Positions 8,109 through 16,860 of a DNA stretch of 64,000 bases are shown piece by piece. How positions within the stretch are numbered: the first letter of the stretch is position 1; each line of letters begins with the position of its first letter. Source of the DNA: Azovibrio restrictus DSM 23866 (lineage in GTDB: Bacteria > Pseudomonadota > Gammaproteobacteria > Burkholderiales > Rhodocyclaceae); NCBI RefSeq assembly GCF_000429665.1, contig NZ_AUCH01000005.1, forward strand, positions 1 to 64,000, read 5' to 3'. Under the pieces are notes generated by a model that did no database searches, was not told the origin of the DNA, and saw only the letters and a program-made list of their open reading frames with translations. A program made the position numbers and the translations under genes.

Positions 8109-10529
8109 TCAGGCCGGCAGGGCCGTCGGGGCCGACCTGGAGCCGGCCTGCCGCCGGCGCCGGAACTGCCAGAGCAGCAGGGCCAGGACGGCCAGCATCA
8201 GGGCCCATTCCTCGGGCTCGGGGATGGTCGGCACCCGGGCGTTGTCGGGCCGGTCCAGGCCTGCCTCGTCGTAATCCTCCGCTTTTTCCAGGACCACGGC
8301 GCCGCTCACCGGGGTCACCAGCCGGTAGCTCAGGGCCAGGGCGGTGGCGGCTTTCTGGTCCGGCTTGGGCTGGTCCAGGAGGCGTTCGATCTCCCCGGCG
8401 GCCCAGAGCCGGGCCGGGTGGTCCGAGGTCCGGGGCCCCTGGGGCCGGGCGCCCGGCGCCTGGGGCTGGCGCAGGATGCGGATTTCCTTGGCGCCGGGCT
8501 GCCAGGCGGCCAGCTGTCGCTCCAGGTCCTGGCGCAGGTCGCCGGTGACCGGCAGCACCCGCAGGGCGGCCAGGGGTTCCAGGGCCTCCAGCACCCGGTT
8601 GGGGCCGGGCTCGGCTTCCAGGGTCAGCAGTTGCACCCGGTTGCGGCGCTGCTGCAGGCCCTGCAGCAGGGGTTCCATGCTGCCCAGCAGCTGGGCCTGG
8701 GGACCATGCACCCAGAGCAGGGTGGCGGCTTCTCCCTCCGGTGCGGCGGCGGCCCAGTTCCAGGCGGCCAGCAGGGCGGCGCTGTTGTCCTGACCGCCGG
8801 TGAAGTGCTGGCTGGCCAGGGCCTGGGCGGCCTCCTGAGGCGTGCGATGGCCTCCCTGAGGCGGGTTGTCGTCGCTGGCGATGAAGAGGCCCAGTTCCAC
8901 TGTAGCCGGCAGTGCCGCCAGGGCCTGGCTCAGGGCCTGGGCATGGGGAGCGAGGAAGCGGGAGCCGTCCACCACCAGGGCCAGGCGGCGCGGCGCCCGG
9001 ACGGGGCTTTCCTGATAGTGCTGCAGCAGGATGCCCTTCTCTTCGGCGCCCAGGGGGCCCCAGACCGTACTCATGCCCGGGTCCCGCTCCAGGCCCACCA
9101 GGGGGCCGCGGCCCAGCTCGGCATCGGGAATTTCGCCGCGCAGGGCGTAGGTCCGGGACGGGGCCGGCTCGGTGCGCAGCAGGGGCGTGCCGGTCAGGGG
9201 GCCGTTGGCTTCCAGCCAGACCGCGTGGCGGAAATCCTCGGCCATGCCGAAGTTGCGTTCCCGGAAGGCGGGCAGCTGCAGGCGGGCCTGGCGCAGATTG
9301 TCCATGACCAGGGGCACGGTGATGCCGATGCGGACCTTCATTTCGCCCCCACGGGCGGGGATGGGAAACAGCTGCACCATGATCCGGTCCCGCCCGGCCG
9401 TGGTCACCAGCACCGGGTCCCGGCGGGCCTGGACCACTTTTTCGTAGGCGCCCCGGGTGGCCGAACGGGTGCCGAAGGCGGCCTCCTGTTCCTCGCCGTT
9501 GATCCACAGGGTGAGGCGGGACACCACGGCGCCCGGCGGCAGCAGAATCTTGCTGCGGGCTTCATGGGTCGTGCTGGCGTCATTGCGATACACCTGGGTC
9601 CATTCCAGGTAGGCCGTGCTGGCCTGGGCGTCCAGGGAACCCTCCAGGCGGGAGCCCACCAGGCTCACCTCGGGGATGGCGCGGCCCACGGCGCTGCCGC
9701 CCCGGAGCTGGAATTCCATGCTGCGGTCCCGGTAACGGTTGTAGGGGCCGTGGAGGGGCGGCATCTGTTCCAGGGCGGTCTTGCCTGTGACCCGGTAATA
9801 GATGTCCTGGGCCTGGTTCTGGCTGACCTGTTCCGTGCCCGGGAACCAGGAGGCCAGCAGGCCCAGGGGGCCGGAGAAGGGGGTGAAGTAACCGTAGGCC
9901 TGGGACAGCATGGTGTCTTCATGCCCCACGCGCCGCAGCAGGTCCACCCCGGCCTGGCGGGTGGCGGGGGATTGCGCCATGGTCATCTGCAGGGCGACGC
10001 GGGTCAGACCAGGGCTCAGGTCTACCAGGGTCAGGGCGATCAAGGCCAGCAGCACTCCGCCCACGGGCAAGGGCAGTGATCTTTCCTCCCGGGCCAGGCG
10101 CTGCTTGAGCAGGCGTCGGCCGCGGATGGCGGCGATCAGGGAAAGCACGGGGGAGAGCACCAGAAACCCGATGCCGAAGGCCACGATGGCCAGTAGCCCG
10201 AAGGGGGTCAGGGGCAGGAACACCAGAGCGTAATAGCTGGCAACACCCAGGGCCAACCCGTTCAGCCAGTTGAGGGCTTGCAGGTGGTGCAGCTGTTCCT
10301 GGCCCAGGGCCCGGTAGAGCAGGCCGTTGGCCAGGGGCACCAGGGCAATCAGCAGGGCGTGTATGGGTGTGGGGATGGGGTCCATGAAAAGGTCGCCCAG
10401 GAGATGCAGCCCGAGTTCCGCGCCCAGGGCCAGCAGGGGCAGGAGCACCCCCCAGATGAGCAGAAAGCGGGGGGCGCGGGGCGGGCCTGCTTCGGCAGGG
10501 GGCTGGGCGGTGGCAGGGGTGTCGCTCAT
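8109..10529 (-). CDS. Polytopic VIT-domain protein with PEP-CTERM tail
   Basis: An 806-aa protein. Residues 20-190 contain five or six membrane helices. A VIT-like domain follows at about 260-400 (AYLEWTQVYRNDASTTHEARS, then the AYEKVVQARRDPVLV segment), and then a von Willebrand A-like region (LALVVDGSRFLAPHAQ) at about 500-660. The C-terminus is a PEP-CTERM-type sorting signal: PEPEE at about residue 770, a 15-residue hydrophobic stretch and RRRR. Multi-pass PEP-CTERM proteins are rare; this layout resembles the PEP-CTERM integral membrane family. The exosortase immediately downstream is its probable processor. Function unknown. Confidence 0.75.
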   Translation of the reverse strand: MSDTPATAQPPAEAGPPRAPRFLLIWGVLLPLLALGAELGLHLLGDLFMDPIPTPIHALLIALVPLANGLLYRALGQEQLHHLQALNWLNGLALGVASYYALVFLPLTPFGLLAIVAFGIGFLVLSPVLSLIAAIRGRRLLKQRLAREERSLPLPVGGVLLALIALTLVDLSPGLTRVALQMTMAQSPATRQAGVDLLRRVGHEDTMLSQAYGYFTPFSGPLGLLASWFPGTEQVSQNQAQDIYYRVTGKTALEQMPPLHGPYNRYRDRSMEFQLRGGSAVGRAIPEVSLVGSRLEGSLDAQASTAYLEWTQVYRNDASTTHEARSKILLPPGAVVSRLTLWINGEEQEAAFGTRSATRGAYEKVVQARRDPVLVTTAGRDRIMVQLFPIPARGGEMKVRIGITVPLVMDNLRQARLQLPAFRERNFGMAEDFRHAVWLEANGPLTGTPLLRTEPAPSRTYALRGEIPDAELGRGPLVGLERDPGMSTVWGPLGAEEKGILLQHYQESPVRAPRRLALVVDGSRFLAPHAQALSQALAALPATVELGLFIASDDNPPQGGHRTPQEAAQALASQHFTGGQDNSAALLAAWNWAAAAPEGEAATLLWVHGPQAQLLGSMEPLLQGLQQRRNRVQLLTLEAEPGPNRVLEALEPLAALRVLPVTGDLRQDLERQLAAWQPGAKEIRILRQPQAPGARPQGPRTSDHPARLWAAGEIERLLDQPKPDQKAATALALSYRLVTPVSGAVVLEKAEDYDEAGLDRPDNARVPTIPEPEEWALMLAVLALLLWQFRRRRQAGSRSAPTALPA

Positions 10530-10663
10530 GGTAAGGGTCCGGTTCGGGTTTAACTGTTTGGCATTATCCCGCAGGGCGGCGGAAATGCCTCATGCCCGGC
10601 GATGATGACGGCGCCGGATGTGGAGAACCGGGAGCGGCGGTGAAGGGAAGGTGAAGTGGGGGA

Positions 10664-10691
10664 GGCTGCCAGCGCTGCAGCGCTGGCAGCC
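10664..10691 (-). terminator. 28-bp perfect palindrome downstream of metE
   Basis: The sequence reads the same on both strands over 28 bases (14-base arms built around GCGCTGCAGCGC), six bases beyond the metE stop. It would form a very stable hairpin in metE mRNA. The downstream side is pyrimidine-rich but not a clean T-run, so termination or 3'-end protection are both possible. Confidence 0.55.
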
Positions 10692-10696
10692 GACGC

Positions 10697-12982
10697 TCAG
10701 GCCGCAGCCCGCAGGGTCTTGGCGGCGGCCACCATGTGCCGCAGCGCCGCCGTGGTTTCCGGCCAGGCCCGGGTTTTCAGGCCGCAGTCGGGGTTGACCC
10801 AGAGCCGCTCGGGGGGAATCACGGCGGCGGCCTTTTCCAGCAGCCGCACCATTTCCGCCACGGCCGGCACCCGGGGGGAATGGATGTCGTAGACCCCGGG
10901 GCCGATTTCGTTGGGGTAGCGGAATTCCCCGAAGCCCCGCAACAGTTCCATGCCCGAGCGGCTGGTTTCGATGGTGATCACGTCCGCATCCAGGGCGGCG
11001 ATTTCCGGCAGGATGTCGTTGAATTCCGCATAGCACATGTGGGTGTGGATCTGAGTCTGGTCGGCGACGCCCGAGGCGGCCACCCGGAAGGCCCGGGTCG
11101 CCCAGGCCAGGTAGGGCTTCCAGGCTTGCCGGCGCAGGGGCAGGCCTTCCCGCAGGGCGGGTTCGTCAATCTGGATCATGGCGATGCCGGCGGCTTCCAG
11201 GTCCGCCACCTCGTCCCGGATGGCCAGGGCGATCTGCAGGGCGGTGTCGCTGCGGGGCTGGTCGTCGCGCACGAAGGACCACTGCAGGATAGTGATGGGG
11301 CCGGTGAGCATGCCCTTCACCGGCCTGTCCGTAAGGCTCTGGGCGTAGCGGCTCCAGGTCACGGTCATGGGGCCGGGGCGGGAAACGTCACCGTAGATGA
11401 TGGGCGGCTTGACGCAGCGGGAACCGTAGGACTGGACCCAGCCGTTGGCGGTGAAGGCAAAACCGGCCAGCTGTTCGCCGAAGTACTCCACCATGTCGTT
11501 GCGTTCGGCTTCGCCATGCACCAGCACATCCAGGTCCAGTTCTTCCTGGACGCGGATCACCCGGGTGATTTCCGCCCGCATCTGCTGTGCGTAGGCTCCC
11601 TGGTCCAGGGTGCCCCGCCGCAGGGCGGCCCGGGCTGCGCGGATTTCCGGCGTCTGGGGAAAGGAACCGATGCTGGTGGTGGGGAACAGGGGCAGCGCGA
11701 AGCGCTGCCCCTGCAGGTGCTGCCGCCGGGCGTAGGGGCTGGCGCGCCGGTCGGCGTCGGCGGGCAGGCCGGCCAGGCGGGCGGCCACCCGGGGATCGTG
11801 CACCCGGGGGCTGGCCCGGCGCCCGGCGATGGCCTGGCGGTTGGCCTCCAGGGCCGCCGCCACCTGGGCCGGATTGCCGTCCAGGGCCTGCTGCAGGAGT
11901 CCCAGCTCTTCCAGCTTTTCCGTGGCAAAGGCCAGCCAGGAACGGATGTCCGGCGCCAGGGCCGTTTCTTCCTCCAGGCTGAAGGGCACGTGCAGCAGGG
12001 AGCAGGAGGGGGCGATCCACAGTGGCCGCTGGGCCGCCAGGGGGCGCAGCACTTCCAGGGCGGCGTTCAGGTCCGTGCGCCAGATGTTGCGGCCATCGAT
12101 GATGCCCACGGAAAGCTGCTTGTGGGCCGGCAGCCAGTCGGCGATGGCAGCCAGCTCCCGGGGGGCGCGCACCCCATCCACGTGCAGACCCGCCACCGGC
12201 AGCTGGCAGGCCAGTTGCAGGTTGTCCTCCAGGGGGGAGAAGTAGGTGGCCAGGAGCAGTTTCACCGGGCTGGCGGCGAGCCGGTTGTAGGCTCCTTCGC
12301 AGGCCACCCGCCAGTCGGCCGGCAGGTCCAGACCCAGGATGGGCTCGTCGATCTGCACCCACTCCACCCCCAGCTGGCCCAGGCGGGCGAGAATCTGGCC
12401 ATAGACCGGGAGCAGCCGCTCCAGCAGTGCCAGACGATCATGGCCGGGCACCCGGCTCTTGCCCAGCCAGAGGAAGGTGAGGGGCCCCACCAGGACCGCC
12501 TTGACCGGATACCCCAGGGCCCGGGCTTCCTCCACCTCCGCGAACAGGCGCTCCGAGCCCAGGTGGAATTCCGTTTCCGGCCCGAACTCGGGGACCAGGT
12601 AGTGGTAGTTGGTATCGAACCACTTGGTCATTTCCAGGGCCGGCCGGCCGGAATCCGGCGCCCCATTTTCCGCCGCCACCCCCCGGGCCAGGGTGAAATA
12701 GCGGGCCAGGGGCGCTTCCTGGCTGCTGAAGCCGAAGCGGGCCGGCTCGCAGCCGAGCAGCTGGATGTGGTTGGCCATGTGGTCGTAGAAAGCGAAATCA
12801 CCGACGCTGACGAAAGCCAGGCCGGCTTTCCGCTGCAGGGCCCAGTGCCGGGCCCGCAGCGCGCGGCCGACACTTTCCAGTTCGTCGGCGGAAATCTCGC
12901 CACGCCAGTGACGTTCGAGGGCGAACTTCAGTTCGCGATGGGCGCCGATGCGGGGAAAGCCGAGGGTGTGAAGGATGGTCAT
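10697..12982 (-). CDS. metE: Cobalamin-independent methionine synthase
   Basis: A 761-aa cytoplasmic enzyme that transfers a methyl group from 5-methyltetrahydropteroyltri-glutamate to homocysteine, the last step of methionine synthesis. It has the two homologous barrels of the family: it opens ILHTLGFPRIGAHRELK, the linker contains TTSIGSFPQT near residue 430, and the zinc ligands are in IHTHMCYAEF (His/Cys near 647-649), the Glu in IETSRS and the Cys in VNPDCGLKTR near 730. Length matches the family (about 750-770). It is divergent from metR over a 97-base gap with a MetR-type site and ends at a strong palindrome. Confidence 0.97.
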   Translation of the reverse strand: MTILHTLGFPRIGAHRELKFALERHWRGEISADELESVGRALRARHWALQRKAGLAFVSVGDFAFYDHMANHIQLLGCEPARFGFSSQEAPLARYFTLARGVAAENGAPDSGRPALEMTKWFDTNYHYLVPEFGPETEFHLGSERLFAEVEEARALGYPVKAVLVGPLTFLWLGKSRVPGHDRLALLERLLPVYGQILARLGQLGVEWVQIDEPILGLDLPADWRVACEGAYNRLAASPVKLLLATYFSPLEDNLQLACQLPVAGLHVDGVRAPRELAAIADWLPAHKQLSVGIIDGRNIWRTDLNAALEVLRPLAAQRPLWIAPSCSLLHVPFSLEEETALAPDIRSWLAFATEKLEELGLLQQALDGNPAQVAAALEANRQAIAGRRASPRVHDPRVAARLAGLPADADRRASPYARRQHLQGQRFALPLFPTTSIGSFPQTPEIRAARAALRRGTLDQGAYAQQMRAEITRVIRVQEELDLDVLVHGEAERNDMVEYFGEQLAGFAFTANGWVQSYGSRCVKPPIIYGDVSRPGPMTVTWSRYAQSLTDRPVKGMLTGPITILQWSFVRDDQPRSDTALQIALAIRDEVADLEAAGIAMIQIDEPALREGLPLRRQAWKPYLAWATRAFRVAASGVADQTQIHTHMCYAEFNDILPEIAALDADVITIETSRSGMELLRGFGEFRYPNEIGPGVYDIHSPRVPAVAEMVRLLEKAAAVIPPERLWVNPDCGLKTRAWPETTAALRHMVAAAKTLRAAA

Positions 12983-13063
12983 GGGAATTACCTCAGGAAA
13001 ATCGGTGGCGCCACTCTAGGGGGGGTAACCCATGAAGTAAAATGGTCTTATCTCAACAATTAA

Positions 13064-13076
13064 TGAGGATTTTTCA
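13064..13076. promoter_or_regulatory. Candidate MetR-binding site
   Basis: TGAG-GATTT-TTCA, one mismatch from the MetR consensus TGAA-N5-TTCA, four bases upstream of the metR start in the metE/metR intergenic region. Position so close to metR favours autoregulation, with metE activation from the same region. Known family behaviour plus sequence match; not proven. Confidence 0.5.
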
Positions 13077-13079
13077 TAA

Positions 13080-14030
13080 ATGATAGAGCGCATCCACCTG
13101 GCCATCGTCCGGGAAGTGGACCGGCAGGGCTCCCTGACCGCCGCTGCCGACGTGCTCTGCCTGACCCAGTCCGCCCTGAGCCACAGCATGAAGAAGCTGG
13201 AACAGCAACTGGGTACCGCCATCTGGCTGCGGGAAGGCCGCAGCCTGCGCCTGACCCAGGCCGGTCGCCACCTGCTCCATGTCGCCGACCGGGTCCTGCC
13301 GCAACTGAGTCTGGCCGAGGAAAGGCTGGCCCAGTTCGCCCAGGGGGAACGCGGCACCCTGCGCATCGGCATGGAGTGCCACCCCTGCTACCAGTGGCTG
13401 CTCAAGGTCGTGGCCCCCTACCTGGCCAGTTGGCCGGACGTGGATGTGGATGTGAAGCAGAAATTCCAGTTCGGCGGCATCGGTGCCCTGTTCGCCTACG
13501 AAATCGACCTGCTGGTCACCCCCGACCCGCTCCACAAACCCGGCCTCGCCTTCGAGCCGGTGTTCGATTACGAACAGGTGCTGGTGGTCAGCCGCCAGCA
13601 CCCCCTGGCCGGGCTGGAGTTCGTCGAACCGGCGCAGCTATCCGCAGAGGTGCTGATCACCTACCCGGTCAGCATCGAGCGGCTGGACATCTTCAACCTC
13701 TTCCTGCTGCCGGCTGGCGTGTCCCCCAAGCGCCATAAGATCATCGAAACCACCGACATCCTGCTGCAGATGGTCGCCAGCGGCCGCGGCGTCAGCGCCC
13801 TGCCGCGCTGGCTGGTCGAGCAGTACGCCAGCCAGCTCGACATCGCCCCGGTACGCCTCGGCCCCCGGGGCATCGCCAAACAGATCTTCCTCGGTGTGCG
13901 CGACAGCGAAACCGGCATCGACTACCTCAGGGCCTTCATCGAGCAGGCCAGGCATCTGAACGGGCGGGGGGCGGAGGAGGGGGCTCTGCTGCAGAACGCT
14001 TTGGAACCCGTGCTTACCGAACGGGCATGA
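13080..14030 (+). CDS. metR: LysR-family regulator MetR
   Basis: A 316-aa LysR-type regulator. The N-terminal HTH (residues 1-60) reads TAAADVLCLTQSALSHSMKKLE, close to MetR proteins, and the effector domain includes GMECHPCYQWL, a segment typical of MetR, which senses homocysteine. It is divergent from metE, the standard target. The ATG is next to an AT-rich stretch with a MetR-like site. The last 25 residues are extended relative to the core and run up to the edge of the lower-GC island. Confidence 0.93.
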   Translation: MIERIHLAIVREVDRQGSLTAAADVLCLTQSALSHSMKKLEQQLGTAIWLREGRSLRLTQAGRHLLHVADRVLPQLSLAEERLAQFAQGERGTLRIGMECHPCYQWLLKVVAPYLASWPDVDVDVKQKFQFGGIGALFAYEIDLLVTPDPLHKPGLAFEPVFDYEQVLVVSRQHPLAGLEFVEPAQLSAEVLITYPVSIERLDIFNLFLLPAGVSPKRHKIIETTDILLQMVASGRGVSALPRWLVEQYASQLDIAPVRLGPRGIAKQIFLGVRDSETGIDYLRAFIEQARHLNGRGAEEGALLQNALEPVLTERA

Positions 14031-14062
14031 ATTTGCCCGGTCTGGGTGGTTGTTCAGGACAA

Positions 14063-14089
14063 GGGCATTGGTCTTTGCGTTACCATGGG
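14063..14089 (+). repeat. Partial copy of island leader repeat
   Basis: A 27-base stretch, GGGCATT.GTCTTTGCGTTACCATGG in pattern, matching the first part of the longer leader repeats at 16861-16993 and 19501-19632. The second half of the repeat is not recognisable here. It precedes the first orphan gene of the island. Confidence 0.5.
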
Positions 14090-14178
14090 GACGCCCGAGA
14101 AGCTGCGCTTCTCGGTTCCCTCTGGTCCGCAGCCTCCGGTCTCCCCTGAGCTAGCACCTTACCCGCACACCCGAACCT

Positions 14179-14601
14179 ATGCCGCACCTCGAACCAATCA
14201 CTCCCGGATTCAGTACCGCCGACGCCGAGTACCCGAATATCACCGCGAAGAACGGTGTGCTCACGCTAACGTTCCGGACCTGGAAGACACAAGAGATCGA
14301 AGTGTGCTTTTCCGAGGTCTGTGCGTTTCGATGGCAGGAAGCAGAGTTGCTGCTTCCTGGTGAACCCCACGATGGTGCTGTCGAAGTACTTAACTCGGAG
14401 TGGCTTGCGCTTCATGTCTCTCAGGGCGCAATTCCCGAAGAACAGGCTGCTCATCATTACCGTTTCAACTTCAACGCATGCGGCCAATTTGAGGTGCTTT
14501 GTGGTTCATTCACCGTTGCTGGCGAACCATCGCCTCTCGGTACCCTGTCGGCTTCGACGCAGGGGGGGCCTCAAGCTACACGCCGGGCATCGAAACCATG
14601 A
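14179..14601 (+). CDS. Small acidic hypothetical protein
   Basis: A 140-aa cytoplasmic protein with no signal or membrane segment. It is acidic and aromatic-rich in the middle (CFSEVCAFRWQEAELLLP) with a low-complexity tail. No family recognised; size and composition are like many immunity or cassette proteins. The ATG has no strong ribosome-binding site but sits about 90 bases after the partial leader repeat. Its stop overlaps the start of the next gene as ATGA, which supports both being real and coupled. Base composition is lower in GC than the metR side. Confidence 0.55.
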   Translation: MPHLEPITPGFSTADAEYPNITAKNGVLTLTFRTWKTQEIEVCFSEVCAFRWQEAELLLPGEPHDGAVEVLNSEWLALHVSQGAIPEEQAAHHYRFNFNACGQFEVLCGSFTVAGEPSPLGTLSASTQGGPQATRRASKP

Positions 14602-15005
14602 GCCTTCAGCAACTCCTTCTCGGCCTTTGCCTATTGCCGCTCACCGCTACGGCCGACCCATCGTTGTCTTCCGGGCAAGAACGCCTGCTCGGCGAACTTC
14701 GCTCGTGTCTCGACGCCTTGCCACGGCGGAGTGCCTCAACCATTGTTTCTCCCTGCGCCGAGAAGGACGTCCGGTCGCTATTGGGTATCGCGCGCGTCAC
14801 CTTTCTTGCCAAACTGGGGCGCCCCGACTGGTGCAGTACCGCTCAGGAGCAATTCATGCCGTGGTCCGAACAAACCTGCGTGTCTGCTCCAACCTGGGGA
14901 TATTCGTTCTATCGTATCCCCGCACTTGGTGGCGGCCCGGAGCTTCAGCTCACATTCAGCAGTCTCCAGGAGGCTACCGCTGTCGAGTGGGTACATACAC
15001 GATGA
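14598..15005 (+). CDS. Small secreted hypothetical protein
   Basis: A 135-aa protein. The start at MSLQQ is chosen because it gives a clear signal peptide (LLLGLCLLPLTATA, cleavage before DPS) and overlaps the previous stop. The mature part of about 115 residues has four cysteines (SCLD, SPCAE, DWCST, QTCVS), suggesting two disulfides in the periplasm. No family recognised. Coupled to the acidic protein before it, it might be the exported half of a small two-gene unit. An IS element begins about 70 bases downstream. Confidence 0.6.
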   Translation: MSLQQLLLGLCLLPLTATADPSLSSGQERLLGELRSCLDALPRRSASTIVSPCAEKDVRSLLGIARVTFLAKLGRPDWCSTAQEQFMPWSEQTCVSAPTWGYSFYRIPALGGGPELQLTFSSLQEATAVEWVHTR

Positions 15006-15072
15006 GGCGATGCCCTCCCATCCTTCCTCCGCATCTGAGCGAAAACCCGTGCAGGTCCGGTGGAGTCAGCCG

Positions 15073-15076
15073 TTAG
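15073..15076. repeat. Target-site duplication, left (TTAG)
   Basis: TTAG directly outside the left end of the IS; the same four bases follow the right end. Removing the IS and one copy restores CCGTTAGGTG. Confidence 0.7.
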
Positions 15077-16422
15077 CAGGCTGGTGAGAAACTCATCGTG
15101 CTTTCCGATTTTCTTTCCCTGCCGAGATTTTTTACGGGGCGGCAGCCCCGGCGGCCCGGTTTTTCGGGCCTTTTTGCCCTTTGTCGTGGGGCTTGTGGCC
15201 CCATTTTCCCGCTACCGGGCCGGCGGCGGGCGCACCTCGCCCTATGTGGGCAGCAATTTCATCCTCGGCGCCAGCAAGGTTTGCAGCCGGGTCAGGTTGT
15301 AGGCGGCAAAGCAGAGAAGCGCTTGGCCGGCGAGTTTGGCCACGCCCTTGTGGCGGGTCTTCCGCAAGCCGCCGACGGTCTTGATCCAGCCGAATGCCTC
15401 TTCAATCATCTTGCGGCGCTTCAGGCTCAGGGCGTAGCCCTTACCCCGAGCCGTACGGCCATCGACCGCGCTGCCGCTCGTCTTCCTGGCCACGTGGGCC
15501 TTGATGCCCAGGCCCTGAAGATGGCTCACGAAATCCGCCGTGTCGTAGCCCTTGTCCGCGCCCACCGTCGCCCCAGACTGGACGGTGCGGCCGATCATGC
15601 GCTTGGCCGCTTCCCATTCGGCAGTACCGCTGGCCTGGGTGGTTTCCACATCAACGACGAGGCCGTTGCGGTTCTCGGAAAGCGCATGGGTCATGAAGCG
15701 CAGCTTGGCTTCGGTGAATTCGCCCTTCTTGAACAAGCGGGCTTCTCCATCGGTGGAGCTCTGATGAGTGGCGTTGCTGCGCTTCTCGCCGCTGAAATCC
15801 ACGCTCGGATTGCGGCCCGACGGGCGATCCGGGCCGCCGCCATCCTTCCGGACGAAGCTCTTGTGGCTCGCCCAGGCATCAATCAGGGTGCCGTCCACAC
15901 TGAAGTGCTCGTCGGAGATGAAGCCCTGCCACTCGGCCAGCATCAGGACTCGGCGGAAGAATTCCCGGGCAATGTCCTCCGAGAGCAGCCGGTCCCGGTT
16001 GATGCAGAACACCGTGCGGTCCCAGGTGGGATCGTCTATGCCCAGGCCAACGAACCAGCGGAAGAGGAGGTTGTAGTCCAGTTGCTCCATGAGCTGGCGC
16101 TCGCTGCGCACCGTGTAGAGGACCTGCAACAGGAGCGCTCGCAACAGCCTTTCCGGGGCCACCGAGGGCCGACCGGTATGGGAATAACGGGCATCGAAAA
16201 GCGCCGACATGCTGGCCAGGATGGCGTCTACCAGAACCCGCAGCCGGCGCAGCGGGTGCTCCACAGGAATCCGATCCTCCAGGCTTACGTAGCTGAACAT
16301 CGCCCCCTGCATCACATCTGCACCGCGCATCGTCCCTCCCGAAATTTAGGTTCTATCTTTCAGCCCCGAGTCTGCCCACTTTCCCGCATCACGCCAAGGG
16401 CTCGGACTTTCTCACCATCCTG
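15077..16422 (-). mobile_element. IS5-like insertion sequence, intact
   Basis: A 1,346-bp element with terminal inverted repeats: the left end CAGGCTGGTGAGAAACTC matches the right end (complement) CAGGATGGTGAGAAAGTC at 16 of 18 bases. It is flanked by TTAG direct repeats and contains one full-length transposase on the minus strand. Intact ends, an intact gene and perfect target duplications indicate a recent insertion. It splits the orphan-gene island between the secreted protein and a zinc-ribbon-like membrane protein. Confidence 0.88.
15242..16330 (-). CDS. IS5-family DDE transposase
   Basis: A 362-aa transposase that cuts and pastes the surrounding element. It opens MRGADVMQGAMFSYVSLEDR, like many IS5-group proteins, has the N-terminal DUF772-type helical domain (RALLLQVLYTVRSERQLMEQ) and the DDE catalytic set: Asp in FSVDGTLIDAW, Asp in VGADKGYDTADF and Glu in KMIEEAFGWIK. 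Length and the YREK-like spacing at the C-terminal Glu fit. No frameshift or stop is visible, so it should be active. Codon use is GC-rich like the chromosome rather than the island. Confidence 0.93.
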   Translation of the reverse strand: MRGADVMQGAMFSYVSLEDRIPVEHPLRRLRVLVDAILASMSALFDARYSHTGRPSVAPERLLRALLLQVLYTVRSERQLMEQLDYNLLFRWFVGLGIDDPTWDRTVFCINRDRLLSEDIAREFFRRVLMLAEWQGFISDEHFSVDGTLIDAWASHKSFVRKDGGGPDRPSGRNPSVDFSGEKRSNATHQSSTDGEARLFKKGEFTEAKLRFMTHALSENRNGLVVDVETTQASGTAEWEAAKRMIGRTVQSGATVGADKGYDTADFVSHLQGLGIKAHVARKTSGSAVDGRTARGKGYALSLKRRKMIEEAFGWIKTVGGLRKTRHKGVAKLAGQALLCFAAYNLTRLQTLLAPRMKLLPT

Positions 16423-16426
16423 TTAG
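16423..16426. repeat. Target-site duplication, right (TTAG)
   Basis: Right-hand copy of the TTAG duplication next to the IS end. The reconstituted empty site would read GTTAGGT just upstream of the next small gene. Confidence 0.7.
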
Positions 16427-16437
16427 GTGAGGCCTGT

Positions 16438-16776
16438 ATGCCGCTCTTATGCCCTTTATGCCAAAAATCAATTCGCGTTTCTTCTGTTCGTTCGTCTTTT
16501 GCTTGCCCTGCTTGCGCCAAAGGCATTTACTCTAACTACCGGAGGGTTTTGTCCTGGTTAATCCCGCTGTGTGTTCTTGCTGAAGCTATTATTTTTTGGT
16601 TGTTGTATCAGGCAACGGACTCGTTGTTGGTTACGTTTTACGCCTATGGGTATGTGTTCCCCTTGTCGGGCTTCATCCTCTATTGGTTTGGCGTTCGCTC
16701 TTTCGTGAAGTTCAGTTGTGCTTCAGTTACCGCCGGAGAGAGCATAAGCAATATGCCCCAGGCTCCTAGCGATTAA
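16438..16776 (+). CDS. Small membrane protein with zinc-ribbon-like N-terminus
   Basis: A 112-aa protein. The first 30 residues have two CxxC pairs (LLCPLCQKS and FACPACAKG), a zinc-ribbon pattern, followed by two hydrophobic helices (about 38-58 and 65-86) and a short polar tail. CxxC-plus-membrane proteins of this size are common but functionally obscure. Ribosome-binding site GTGAGG lies upstream. Codon use is markedly less GC-rich than the chromosome. The IS landed about 15 bases upstream, possibly removing its original promoter. Confidence 0.6.
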   Translation: MPLLCPLCQKSIRVSSVRSSFACPACAKGIYSNYRRVLSWLIPLCVLAEAIIFWLLYQATDSLLVTFYAYGYVFPLSGFILYWFGVRSFVKFSCASVTAGESISNMPQAPSD

Positions 16777-16860
16777 GGTTGGATCGTGATCATGAAGCGA
16801 ACCGCGATCAGGCCTTTCTTATTCGGGTGCTATTGCCCTGCTTATCTCTGGAAACAATGG

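Noticed and set aside
12983..13079. A cobalamin or SAM-type riboswitch upstream of metE
   Set aside because: The gap is only 97 bases, with no room for such a structure and no B12-box; a MetR site explains regulation better.
15098..16426. A 442-codon plus-strand frame over the IS
   Set aside because: It is the complement of the transposase and has no transposase or other motifs of its own.
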